Below are positions 1 to 8,653 of a stretch of 11,563 nucleotides of DNA, piece by piece; within the stretch, counting starts at the first letter, position 1; each line of letters starts with the position of its first letter. This DNA is from Auxenochlorella pyrenoidosa. Its lineage: Eukaryota > Chlorophyta > Trebouxiophyceae > Chlorellales > Chlorellaceae. Below the pieces are notes generated by a model. That model saw only the letters and a program-made list of their open reading frames with translations. It ran no database searches and had not been told where the DNA came from. The DNA is taken from the NCBI GenBank assembly GCA_001430745.1, contig KQ482041.1, positions 179,956 through 191,518 on the forward strand. The letters are read 5' to 3'. The position numbers and the translations under genes were made by a program.

Positions 1-857
1 TCCCCCCCCTGCGCAGCGGCATCGACCAGATCAAGCTGGGCTACGTGTCGCGCGCCACCACGCGCGACAACAAGAACCACGTTATCCTGGGCACCCAGGC
101 GGTCAAGCCGCGCGACTTTGCGGCGCAGATGAACCTCAACATGGACAACTGCTGGGGCATCATCTCCGGCGTCGTCAACCTCTGCTTCGAGCTGCTCGAG
201 GCAGATGGTGAGCCCGCCTGCTGGTTGTGCTGGTGGCATGGCTGGCAGCAGTGGCGGCAGGCCTGGCGGATGTGCATGGCCGGCGAGCTCGCGGCAGCGC
301 CGCTTCCTTTGCTTCTCCTCCGCCTTCTTTGCCACATCGGCTGCCTGCACGCGGGAGTGCACCCCAACCACCACGCTGCTGCCCGACAGTGCTCAGCGGG
401 GCAAGGAGGTGCAGACAGGGATGGGGCCCACACCCCAGCCGGCTGGGCGCGCCCTTGCTGCGGCGGCGCAGAGCCTGGTGGCTGCGCCGCCCGGCGTGCC
501 CGGCCTGCGCATGCTGCACGCGTGCTGACCCTCTTGTGCCTGCGCCCCACCGCTGGCCGCGCCTACCCAACATTTTGGGAGCCCAGCACGCGCCGCCTCC
601 CCCGCCGAGCGGTGGACCTTTATCCCGCATGTCTCGTCCTGCACGCCTGGCCTATCTTGCCCCTCCCCGCAACACACACACACACACACACACACCACCC
701 CACCCCCCTGCCCTGCCCCGCCCGCCGCACAGGCAAGTACCTGCTGGTGCGCGACCCCAACAAGCCGCAGCTCACCCTGTACGCCGTGCCCGCTGAGGAG
801 CTGGACCACCGGCAATACGAGGGCGAGCCCAGCGCGGCGGCGGCGGACGAGGACTAG
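1..857 (+). CDS. EIF3D: Translation initiation factor eIF3 subunit D, C-terminal part (5' incomplete)
   Basis: This is the tail of eIF3d, a cytoplasmic subunit of the eIF3 complex that binds the 40S ribosome and, in studied eukaryotes, can contact the mRNA cap. The window opens inside an exon, in frame from base 3. Exon A runs to 207 and exon B covers 733-857; the 525-base intron has donor GTGAGC and acceptor CACAG. The split glycine codon restores the family run 'EADG-KYLLVRDPNKPQ'. Other recognisable family stretches are 'KLGYVSRATTRDNKNHVILG' and 'KPRDFAAQMNLNMDNCWGI', which closely resemble plant eIF3d. The protein ends in the usual short acidic tail (AAAADED) before TAG at 855-857. Nothing looks broken. 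I found no TGTAA, the usual green-algal polyadenylation signal, downstream. Family identity is confident from sequence memory; the missing N-terminal part lies left of the window. Confidence 0.93.
   Translation, partial: PPLRSGIDQIKLGYVSRATTRDNKNHVILGTQAVKPRDFAAQMNLNMDNCWGIISGVVNLCFELLEADGEPACWLCWWHGWQQWRQAWRMCMAGELAAAPLPLLLLRLLCHIGCLHAGVHPNHHAAARQCSAGQGGADRDGAHTPAGWARPCCGGAEPGGCAARRARPAHAARVLTLLCLRPTAGRAYPTFWEPSTRRLPRRAVDLYPACLVLHAWPILPLPATHTHTHTHHPTPLPCPARRTGKYLLVRDPNKPQLTLYAVPAEELDHRQYEGEPSAAAADED
672..695. repeat. (AC)12 microsatellite in the last eIF3d intron
   Basis: Twelve perfect AC units lie about 40 bases before the 3' splice site, within a C/A-rich tract. The tract may act as part of an extended pyrimidine-rich acceptor region, and it should be length-polymorphic between strains. 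Confidence 0.97.
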
Positions 858-1182
858 GCGGCGCCGCCCGCCCGCCCGCGCCCGCCCGCTGCTGCGGGGC
901 CGGCGAGCTGCGGCGGATGCACCGCTTCCTCTCAGCTCAAGCAGACAGACTCTCCCGAATCAAGTCCCGTCTCAGTGTGATGCATTCATGTCAACAACAT
1001 GTTGGCCAGACCGAGCTGCAAGTTGCTGCAATGTAGCGTGCGGACAGCACTGCAGCAAGGGATTGGTGGGGAGACAAAGCAGCGGGCATCTGTACATTGG
1101 CGATCCCGCATCCCTGCGCTGTGTCGCAAGTTCCGTTGCGGCTAAACAGACAAACAAGCAGAGTGCTACCAGCACCAGGAGC

Positions 1183-1224
1183 TCATGTCGGAAACCTGCA
1201 AGTCAAACTGCAGGTTTGACATGA
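1183..1224 (+). repeat. Strong imperfect hairpin (16 base pairs, 2-base bulge, 8-base loop)
   Basis: The left arm 1183-1200 and the right arm 1209-1224 are reverse complements except for two extra Gs (1190-1191) in the left arm. The loop is 1201-1208. The right arm runs straight into a tandem repeat of GACATGAAA (1218-1226 and 1227-1235). It lies 326 bases after the eIF3d stop and 434 before the expansin start. It could be a 3' UTR structure, a small-RNA precursor, a protein-binding palindrome or the remnant of a small element; the sequence alone does not decide. Confidence 0.8.
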
Positions 1225-1235
1225 AAGACATGAAA
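1218..1235 (+). repeat. Tandem 9-base repeat, two perfect copies
   Basis: Two adjacent copies of GACATGAAA. The first copy overlaps the right arm of the hairpin at 1183-1224, so the duplication probably arose by slippage at the base of that stem. No function is evident. Confidence 0.9.
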
Positions 1236-1564
1236 GCAGGACACAGCAAGCCTGCTATGAACTGCCAGCAGACAGTTGCCAGTTGCCCCTGCTCAAGTGG
1301 TTTGGTGCTCCCTTGCCACCTTCCACACTATTGCGGGAGCTCCGCAAGCTGTTTTGGAGCCTGGGAAGGCAGTAAGGGGCCGCCATTAACAGTCAGACTG
1401 AACAGAGCTGTGAGACAGGCCTTCCTCAGCACTACACCGGCGTCTCTCCCAGCGTATCAATTGACACGCAAACTCCTTTTCAGTCTTCACTCTAACCATG
1501 CTCAGTTCAACGAGAGCGAGGGCAGGGGAATCGGCACCCATCATGGGTGGCAAGCCTTCATGAA

Positions 1565-1589
1565 GACAGACAGGCGCGCTGTGTCTGTC
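1565..1589 (+). repeat. 8-base inverted repeat in the putative expansin leader
   Basis: GACAGACA at 1565-1572 is mirrored by TGTCTGTC at 1582-1589 across a 9-base GC-rich spacer. It sits about 70 bases before the expansin ATG, so it could be a 5' UTR stem-loop or a palindromic factor-binding site. An 8-base match of low complexity could also be chance. Confidence 0.55.
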
Positions 1590-1657
1590 GGCATGTTTCA
1601 GCTCATCAACGCGACACTCTTCCCTATTGTCACATACCAAGAATTCTCCCGGTGGCC

Positions 1658-4621
1658 ATGGCGTCCCCTTCTCAGCCCCTGGCCGTAGCTCTCTGCCTAC
1701 TGCTGGGCGTGTCCCTGCTGCCCCGCCCCGCTACCGCGGGGCGCCGCCTCTCCCAGCAAAGCAGCCCCGCTGCTGAGTCCCCCGGCGACCCCGGACAAGG
1801 GGAGTGGGTGGATGGCCGAGCCACATGGTTTGAAGTGAGGGGTTGGGGGGTGGGTGGGGGGTGGGGTGGGGGCCGGGCGCGACTGCAGGGAGTGACGCAG
1901 GGGCGCTGTCTTTCTGCTTCCCCTCGAACCGCCCACCTTTCCCTTTCTCACCGCAGCACCCCTACACGGGCAGCTGCGGCTACGGCAAACTGGACACAGG
2001 CTACACCTACGGGTGGGCGCGGCCTGCAGCCAGCTACATCTCCGCTGCACTGGATGCCCATGCCCCGCCACCTGCCTCCGTGCTTCGCAACACCTGCCTG
2101 TGAAGACAGATGCAAGCATGCCCATTCCCTGCAGCTACGACGCTGTTGCCGCCATGCCTGATGTCAGTCCAGACTACAACAGCAGCTGTGGGCGCTGCTA
2201 CGAAGTGAAGTGAGCTCAGGGCTGACTAGGTACACAGGCGCTGCTGCCGCGCCAAAACCAGCTGGGCATTGCGTGCCGACCATTCAGGCTCACCCGCGCA
2301 TGGCTTGGCATTCGGTTTCTCGATGTCCCTGCAACTGGATGCTCCCCCTGGGATACAGAGGGAGGATTGAGTTATGTCTGCTTGCTTCCGCTTGTCCCGC
2401 AGGTGCCGCGGCATCCAGGCCACTGCTGCTGACGGCTCTGAGAGCTGGGACCGGTATCGAGCCTGCTACGACACGAACAAGTGAGGCAAACAGGGTCTGC
2501 GGAGTTGCATGTGTGTGCCATCCTCAGCACTGCCGGCCTGCTGGCCTGGGCAAATACTGGCCAGGCTGTCCTTGCTGCCTGCTGCTCACCTACCACCCTG
2601 CTCCTCCTTCCCTACCTGCCATGGATGCAGGACCATCACCATCAAGATTGTGGATACATGCCCATGCAACGTAAGGAGGGGGCTCGCGTTGTACGCGCCT
2701 TGTCAAAGTCGATCTGTTTGCCCATACCAACCTGCCATTGAAGCTCATGTGCTGTCGCGCATGCCTGTCCTCGGTTTGCAGGGCAACCAGAAGTGGTGCT
2801 GCGGCGACATGCCACACTTTGACCTTGGGAACAAGGCCTTTGCAAAGCTGGCCCCTCAGGTGGGCGGCGTCTGGCAGAGCAGCAGGCCCCTGCTCCACCA
2901 GTGGTGCCAGCAGCACCCACCGAGCTGGGGAGGCAGCTGCGCGTGGATTGATAGGCGCGCCCCATGCGACCGCTCCATCGCACCGCCCACACCACTGCAC
3001 AGCCAAGCTCCCGCCCTGCAGGGCATGGGCATCATCGGCCTCAAGTTCCGCCCCATCGCCTGCGAGCTGGGCCTGGGCGCTCAGCAGCAGGCAGCGGAGC
3101 AGCGGGTGGAAGCGGCCGCGGGCAGCCCCTGGGACAGGTGGGGACGCTCGCCGGGAGCAGAGGGGGCCACGCATGGTGGCTGGGGGCATTTGTTGGGGCT
3201 CAGGCCAGTAAAGGTATAGGGCCGGATGGGGCCCAGACAGCAGGAGGTGGCGCGGGCGAGCTGGTGCCATGACGGGCCTCGCTCTCCAATCCTGCAGGAT
3301 GTACCGCGCCCTGTACTACGGCGCGTCCCCGGATGTGTTTGTCAACGGCGACCCCGGCATTGGCTGGAAGAAGGCGAGTCCTGGGGTGCCGTGGCATGGG
3401 GGCGCCCTCAAGGGCATTGCTCTGCGGTGCAACCGGCAGCGCTGCCCACCTCTCCCCGAGCTCCGCCCGCCCCTGCAGACCGCCTACCAGGACAGCAAGC
3501 AGGCCATGTACACGTGAGCAGCAGCGCTAGCGAGCAGTTGCTGCCTGCCAGCCCGGCGTTCGTCCACCCCGCATGCGCCAGTGGCGCACGTGCCTGGCGC
3601 CTGCTTGAACGGCAGCAGCGCGCATGTCTGCCTGCACAAGCGCCGCTGCCCGACCACCAGGGGCCCTGCCCCTGTCCCGCCCTGCAGCTGGGACAGCACG
3701 CTGGAGGTGCAGCCCGACGGCAGCGTGGCCGCCTGCGACGGCTTCCAGATGTACGGCGGCATGGACTTCCACGCGCAGGTGGGGCTCCAGTCCAGCTCTG
3801 AGCTTCGGGCAGCCAGGCAGCAGGGCGGCGGGGCAGGGACAGGGCCCAGAGAGGGGGGGACCACGCCACCCGTGCCCGCCAGCCCCTCCCACCAGCTCCC
3901 TGCTGCTAGCCTCTCCTGCCGGCTGCCTGCCGCCATTGCCCCTGAGCCTTTCCTCGCACCTGGTGCTGCTCTGCTGCTCCCCCCGCCACTGCCCATGGCT
4001 TCAGCCCCTGCTCTTGCTGCATCCCGCGCGGCCTGCCACAGAACCAGAGCCTGGCGCTGTTCAACGATGCCCGGGCGGTGGAGTTCTGGGCGAAGGGCGG
4101 CGCCGGCATGGCCTTCCGCCTGGCCAACCTCATGCGGGGGTCCTGCAACAAGGACACCACCATGGTGAGCCCCCCACCGCTCATGCTCATACACCACTGC
4201 TCCGAAGCCAGCCAAGGGGGTCCCCAGCCTCGGCCTCAATGGCGCCGCCCCATGCCTGCCCTCCATAACCATCCCCCGTAGATCGACTATGCCACCGGCG
4301 ACAGGCAGGGCGAGTTCACGCGCTACTCCTTCCCCGTCGACGCCTTTGACTGCACCGGCAGCATCAAGCTGGGCGACGTCACGCGGCTGCAGGTGCGCGG
4401 GCACAACGAGAAGCTTGGGGCGGGGATCTCCTGCAGAGCCCAGCCCTGGCGGCAGGGCTGGCAGCTGGTGAGCCCCTGCACTGCTGCTCTCAATGCTGAG
4501 CTTGTGGTGCGCGGCATCAGCACTGGCACTCTCGCATGCCTCTCCTCCGCCGCAGTGGGAGAGCAAGGTTGGCAGCGCGAGCCTGTGCGTCAAGGACGTG
4601 CGTGTACTGATGAAGGACTGA
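1658..4621 (+). CDS. Secreted expansin-like protein (double-psi beta-barrel plus novel C-terminal module), 13 exons
   Basis: Exons: 1658-1834, 1957-2012, 2135-2209, 2403-2480, 2631-2670, 2782-2859, 3022-3137, 3298-3373, 3479-3513, 3688-3778, 4042-4164, 4282-4392, 4556-4621; all phases agree, giving 373 residues. The start, GGCCATGGCG, is a strong context. Residues 1-27 are a signal peptide (hydrophobic 'VALCLLLGVSLL', cleavage near ATAG). The expansin barrel spans about 60-182: 'GSCGYG' (C66), 'SCGRCYEVKC', 'VDTCPC' (D137), 'KWCCGDMPHFDL' with the family HFDL motif at 154-157, and 'GLKFRPIAC'. A Q/A-rich linker (183-206) leads to about 165 residues with 'AVEFWAKGG' and 'LCVKDVRV', reminiscent of a beta-sandwich carbohydrate-binding fold. 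Expansins loosen cell walls without hydrolysis, so the likely site is the wall. Residues 93-95 (NSS) form a glycosylation sequon. A DPBB endoglucanase (GH45-like) is less likely. The intron after exon 8 appears to be GC-AG. Confidence 0.88.
1839..1872 (+). other. G-quadruplex-prone G tracts at the 5' end of expansin intron 1
   Basis: Six runs of three to six Gs (1839-1842, 1845-1850, 1852-1854, 1856-1861, 1863-1866, 1868-1872) are separated by one or two Ts, starting four bases after the donor GT at 1835. On the transcribed RNA this matches the classical quadruplex pattern with very short loops. G runs beside donors are also known as intronic splicing enhancers. Confidence 0.8.
3374..3478 (+). 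other. Probable GC-AG intron (expansin intron 8)
   Basis: The exon ends AAG and the intron begins GCGAGT: a perfect donor consensus except for C at position 2, the standard pattern of GC-AG introns. The acceptor is CCTGCAG. Splicing here joins 'GIGWKK' to 'TAYQDSK' in phase 0. An alternative GT donor at 3386 (GTGCCG) is also in phase and would add four residues (ASPG), but its consensus is poor. Confidence 0.7.
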
Positions 4622-5075
4622 GGGGCAGCGCCACCTGCAGCGCCAGTTGCCGCCATTGCAAGTGTCTCAGTCATGAGCGGCCACCCAGTACCACCAAGAC
4701 CGCTCTCATCTTCAGTCCTCTTTGGATCCCATCTTCGTCTGCCTGCTAACCCTGCCATTTCATTTAGAAGCCCCACACCCATTCAATCTGCTCTTGCATG
4801 CCCTAGTGCCTGCACCTTTGAGAACTTTTTGAAAATCCTGCACCTGTTTTGAGCAACACCACTTGCATTGGCTGAGCTGGACGTTGTTCCAAGCAGCGCC
4901 TGATGGCGTGCAATAAAAGCAGCAAAACAGTGTCGGTGGATAAAAAGGGTTGGAAAACTGCAATGGCATCTGCTGGCTGCTGGCACCATGGGAATGAATG
5001 AATGAAGAATATATGGACATACTTGCGAGGCCCAGCCTCCGTCATGCGCTTGCTTGCTGCTCTGCCCGCTCACCC
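4622..5075. other. Convergent 3' intergenic region (expansin / transporter)
   Basis: 454 bases separate the stop codons of two converging genes. From about 4690 it becomes clearly more AT-rich than the coding regions. An AATAAA occurs on the plus strand at 4912-4917, 291 bases past the expansin stop, and could be its polyadenylation signal. A (GAAT)3 tract lies at 4992-5003. I found no TGTAA on either strand and no candidate gene. Confidence 0.65.
4912..4917 (+). promoter_or_regulatory. Possible AATAAA polyadenylation signal for the expansin gene
   Basis: A single AATAAA hexamer sits in an AT-rich stretch downstream of the expansin stop. Green algae usually use TGTAA, which is absent here, so this is a tentative assignment from position and motif only. 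Confidence 0.3.
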
Positions 5076-8000
5076 TCACTCCTCATCTGCTGTGGCGATG
5101 CCAACAACGGTCAGCAGGATGCCCGCCAGGATTAGTGCCCAGCCAAACGCCCTGAAGGGGCGGCCCCCAGCGGCATCCCTCAGGGCCAGCATGCCGGGGA
5201 AGAGGAAGGCCATGGTGGTGCCCGTGACAGAGCCAATGAGGCCCACCATCTGCATCGCAGGAGCAGCAACAAGCAAAGGCTCAGCGCTGCAGCCAAAGAC
5301 TGCGGCAAGCAGCTGCGCGAGATGTGAAACCAAGAGCCAAGGGCAGGCAGGCAGACACAGAATGACAATGCGTGCCTTGGTGGCTGGGCCCGCTGCCGTG
5401 CAGCCCACCTGGTATGCGGAGGAGATGGAGACGGCCAGCAGGTAAATGAGCAGCAGGGACAGGTAGGTCAAGGCATAGTAGGCGGCGGGGGACAGCTGGC
5501 GCGCACCAAACGTGTCGGCCAGGGTCTCTGCAGGCCGACACCAAGGCACCAGAGCTTGGGGATTGCAGGAAGAGCCAGCAGTGCAAGCACAGCGGGGGCA
5601 GCCTGGAAAGGCAGCCTGGCCGCCAGCCCTGCCTGCTACACACTCACCGATTATATCCTGCCGCATCGGCCACAGCGTTATCGGAAAGGACAGGATCAGT
5701 GACAGCGCCATGGACACCTGGGTGCAGGCAGGGCCGGGAAGGTGCAGGCGCAGGTGTTGTCAGCACAGTGCAGCAGGCGCCGCGCAACCCGGCTCCCTCC
5801 GCTGCGCGCCTCGCCGGTCCGCACGTCCCCTGCTGCAGCGCCCCCCCTCGCCTTGACCGTGGTCACGAATGCCATGGCCAGTGGGACGTGCCCCCACAGG
5901 ATGTCGGCCACCCCGTCGATGCTCATGTTGGACAGCACGTCGCCGCACACCCCGCGCCCCCACACCAGGAAGCCGGCGGCGCCGGTCAAAAAGTAGACCA
6001 GGCCGGTGGCCAGCATGGAGGCAGCCACGGCCTGCGGGGCAGAGGGCACGCCAAGGAAGGTGTAGGGTTCAGTGCAATGCAATGCAGGGGGGCCTGGGGG
6101 CACAGGACGAGGCGGCACGCAGGCAGCAAAGCCTGGCGGTAGCACAGCAGAGGCGGGCACGGCTGGGCTTGCGATGCGGGCGGCGCACCACGCGCATGCG
6201 CCTCGGCGTGTAGTCCCCCAAGTCCTGCACCAGCGGGTGCACAGACATGTGGCACACAAACCTGCAGGGGTGCCCAGCGGGGGTGGAAGGGGGTGTCACG
6301 CCCACTCGTGGCCAGCAAGAAGAATCAAGGACGAGGCGCCGGGGACGGCGTTAAATCAACTGTACCATCCAAGCACGACGAATTGCAGCACAAGGCGTGC
6401 GGTGCAGCATCGGCAGGTCAGCATGGCGGCGCCGCTCACGCAGTCATGACCACAGGGACGATGCCGAGCACGTTCTTCGCGCGCTCCAGCGCCCCATCTC
6501 CGAAGAAGGCGGGGTCTGGCAGCCAGTGCACCGGGGGGAGCCGGCCTGCACAGGCAGCAGGAGGGCAGGACAAGGCGCACAGGCGCGCTGCTGGCTGCCA
6601 AAATGCATTCACTCGAGGCGTGACAAGCAAAGTCGCAGACATCGACAGCTGGCGGGCATGCGGCTCTGGCTGCACAGCTGTGGGCTGCAGCCCGCACCTT
6701 GCACGGCCATGGCGCCGCAGAGGATGAGCAGCGAGAGCACGCACAGAAAGGTGCAGAACACCTTGAGCGCCGAGATCGGCGCGACGCCGCCCAGCGTGGC
6801 GGGCGCTGCAGGGGCGGTGGGACCCGGCGCAGAATGATTCAAGACCTGCCAGCTCAACCCGCGCCCGACTCTGGCGCGCGCGCACACACACACACACACA
6901 CACATGCCTGCGCTGTCACCCAACCGGCAGCACAGCACTGCACGCGGCCAGGCGCAGCGCCACCCGCCGCCTGTGAACCACCCTCGCATTGCCACCCAAC
7001 CCCCGCCCCAGCCAGCCCACCCAGCGAGGGCGCCACCGCCAGGGTGGCCCAGGTCAGCACCGCGGTGCGCCGCAGGAACCAGGGCAGCGGGTCTGGCAGG
7101 CCGGGCCACAGGTCCGGGATGATGCCGCTGAAGTGCTTGGAGCCTGGCAGCGGCAGGAAAAACAGGGCCGCCGGGGGGAGAAGATGGGCATTAGGTGCTG
7201 GTCCAGGCGCACAGGCCAGCACAGGGGCGGCAGGTCGCGCCAGCGCTGGCACGGCCGCACTCGCACGCTGCCGGCGCTGCAGCCGATGGCTTGCCTCTTT
7301 GCAGTCTGCGCAAAATTCGAAGAGGGGGGGGGCTCACCCACAAGCAGGTCCCCCAGGACAATGAGGTAGAGCACCAGGAAGCCGGCGCTGCCGATGATGA
7401 TGGACGCGCGCACCGCCACGCCCCACCAGCGGCCGCACTCGTGCGCCACCACCGACGCGTAGGTCAGCTTGCCGGTGCGCTCGGTGGGGCTGCGCGGGGG
7501 GAGCCACCGGCGGGCGACGTCTCAGGGGAGAACAGGCAGCTAGGAGGCGACAGTGCTGCACAGGTCTGTATGCGCTGTGGCGAGAGGGGGGTGCACAAAA
7601 CATGCCAAGAAGGGCAGGGTACAGGCTTCTGGTTGCCATTGCCAACATCCATCGGGTCGAGTTGTTGTTCCATGCAGGCGAGGTGCCAGACACAACGCCT
7701 GAGCAGCCAACCCTGCCGGCTGCGGCCCTGGTTGCCCTGGCCCTCACCGCAGCATGAGCACGATGGAAAAGTGTGTCATGAGCCCAACCGCCGCCACGCA
7801 CGCTGCTGCAGGCAGGAAGCACCCCAGGTGGCAAGAGGTTTTGCAACTGCTGCTGCGAAATCCGCTGCTACTGCTGCTGCTGCTGCTGCAACGGCTCAGC
7901 AGGCTGACTGAGCAGCTGTGCATGTGCCAACCGGCACCCTGGCTCACCGCCGCCCAGCACGCCCAGCCCCGCAAATGCGCGCGGCATGGCAAGCATGCCA

Positions 8001-8653
8001 GCCCCCAGGATGGCGTTTGTCAGGTTGACTGCACCACACAAGCGGGAGCGAGGGGCGCCGCTGAGAGAATGCCGCATTAGTGCTGGCTGGCTGCCGCGCA
8101 GCGACGTCGACGTCAGGTATGCAGCTGATGGCGCGAGCTCGCCTCCAGGGCCCAGTGCTGCACCGCTGCCACAGCTGGACACCCCATCCTGCTTTCTGCT
8201 GCGCTGCTTCTGGCGCTCTGACAAAATTGCAGCACCGGGCTGCAACACCCCGGCTCTCCGCAGCGCCACCCACCCGTTGTGTCCCAAAGGCTGCTCCGCA
8301 CAAAGCGCGGCTCCGGCTCTTCCAGCAGCTCCCGCGCGCCCGCCCACACGGCTGCCAGCGACGCGGGCGCTGCCTCCACGTCGTCGCTGCTCGGGGAAGG
8401 GCCCACGGCTGCGCCCACGGGATGGGCGTTGCGCAGCAGCGGCCGCGCCCTGCCAGCAGGGATGGTGGCATGGAGGAGTACTCTGTGATACGTCCAGGCA
8501 TTTGTCGCCCGCCACGAGCAAGAGCACGTGAAAAGCCAGCTCAAGGCGGTGGTGCTCACTGTGGCGCCGCCGATGCCGCCACTGGCACATTTTCAACAGC
8601 GGCAGTGCTTCCGAGACACCATCCCACCTCTCCCGCTCCTCTTCATCCTTCAT
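5076..8653 (-). CDS. AAAP-family amino-acid transporter (AVT/SLC38-like), 13 exons
   Basis: Exons in transcript order: 8653-8628, 8449-8274, 8028-7948, 7805-7748, 7489-7338, 7143-7021, 6805-6698, 6545-6440, 6261-6189, 6031-5852, 5717-5648, 5527-5409, 5249-5076; phases agree throughout, giving 481 residues, normal for the family. These are integral membrane proteins that move neutral or related amino acids, usually with protons or sodium, across vacuolar or plasma membranes. Family hallmarks are 'NLTNAILGAGMLAMPRAF' in TM1, 'GSAGFLVLYLIVLGDLL', 'NVLGIVPVVMTAFVCH', 'VHPLVQDL' with 'TPRRMRV', 'LILSFPITLWPMRQ', and 'MVGLIGSVTGTTMAFLFPG' near the C terminus. About 10-11 hydrophobic segments are visible. 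The acidic N terminus ends in 'RPLL', resembling a dileucine sorting signal. The first exon (MKDEEERE) is the least certain: it was chosen by phase and splice quality. Substrate and membrane cannot be told from sequence. Confidence 0.88.
5718..5851 (-). other. Probable GC-AG intron (transporter intron 10)
   Basis: On the minus strand the exon ends AAG (5854-5852) and the intron starts GCGAGG. The acceptor is CACCCAG, before 5717. Joining is in phase and gives 'FVTTVK' followed by 'VSMALSL'. A GT donor six bases earlier (GTCAAG at 5857) is also in phase and would delete V-K, but it has a poor consensus. A basic residue just before this helix is usual in the family, favouring the GC donor. Confidence 0.55.
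6874..6904. repeat. Alternating GC/AC tract inside a transporter intron
   Basis: An uninterrupted purine-pyrimidine alternation of about 31 bases: roughly five GC steps followed by (CA)11. It lies in the transporter intron at 6806-7020, 69 bases upstream of the acceptor in transcript order. Such tracts favour left-handed Z-DNA under negative supercoiling. On the coding strand it reads (TG)n then GC steps. Confidence 0.92.
7871..7889. repeat. CTG/CAG trinucleotide repeat in a transporter intron
   Basis: Six perfect CTG units plus one base on the plus strand, flanked by interrupted copies, so the transporter pre-mRNA carries a CAG-rich tract. It sits in the intron at 7806-7947, about 65 bases before an acceptor that itself reads GCAGCAG, a tandem (NAGNAG) acceptor where the exon could begin at 7805 or 7802, with or without one residue. 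Confidence 0.9.

Larger units (their letters stand above)
858..1657. other. Gene-free spacer: eIF3d 3' region and putative expansin promoter/leader
   Basis: These 800 bases lie between two plus-strand genes. The first 40 or so are GC-rich and CCCG-repetitive (probable 3' UTR). From about 930 the base composition becomes more balanced than in the neighbouring genes. No convincing coding sequence, tRNA or TATA box was seen. It holds a strong imperfect hairpin (1183-1224), a 9-base tandem repeat (1218-1235) and a second small inverted repeat (1565-1589). Two ATGs at 1560 and 1593, in one frame ending at 1688, would be upstream start codons overlapping the expansin start if they are in the mRNA. 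Confidence 0.6.

Noticed and set aside
175..815. Long overlapping reading frames on both strands across the eIF3d intron
   Set aside because: They are low-complexity Ala/Gly/Pro/Arg translations of GC-rich intron DNA with no family motif; the flanking eIF3d protein is continuous only if this region is spliced out.
1183..1224. Rho-independent style terminator
   Set aside because: The hairpin is not followed by a T run and the context is clearly a eukaryotic nuclear genome.
1386..1640. 84-codon minus-strand frame in the spacer before the expansin gene
   Set aside because: No recognisable motif and no splice or promoter support; a frame of this length is expected by chance in GC-rich DNA.
1658..4621. 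GH45 endoglucanase instead of expansin
   Set aside because: The barrel shares the fold, but the 'WCCGDMPHFDL' and 'GLKFRPIAC' sequence and spacing fit expansin-like proteins better, and I could not place the GH45 N-terminal catalytic aspartate motif.
3484..4782. 432-codon open frame on the minus strand opposite the expansin exons
   Set aside because: It is a shadow of high-GC third positions antisense to well-supported expansin exons and introns; its translation is compositionally biased and matches no family I know.
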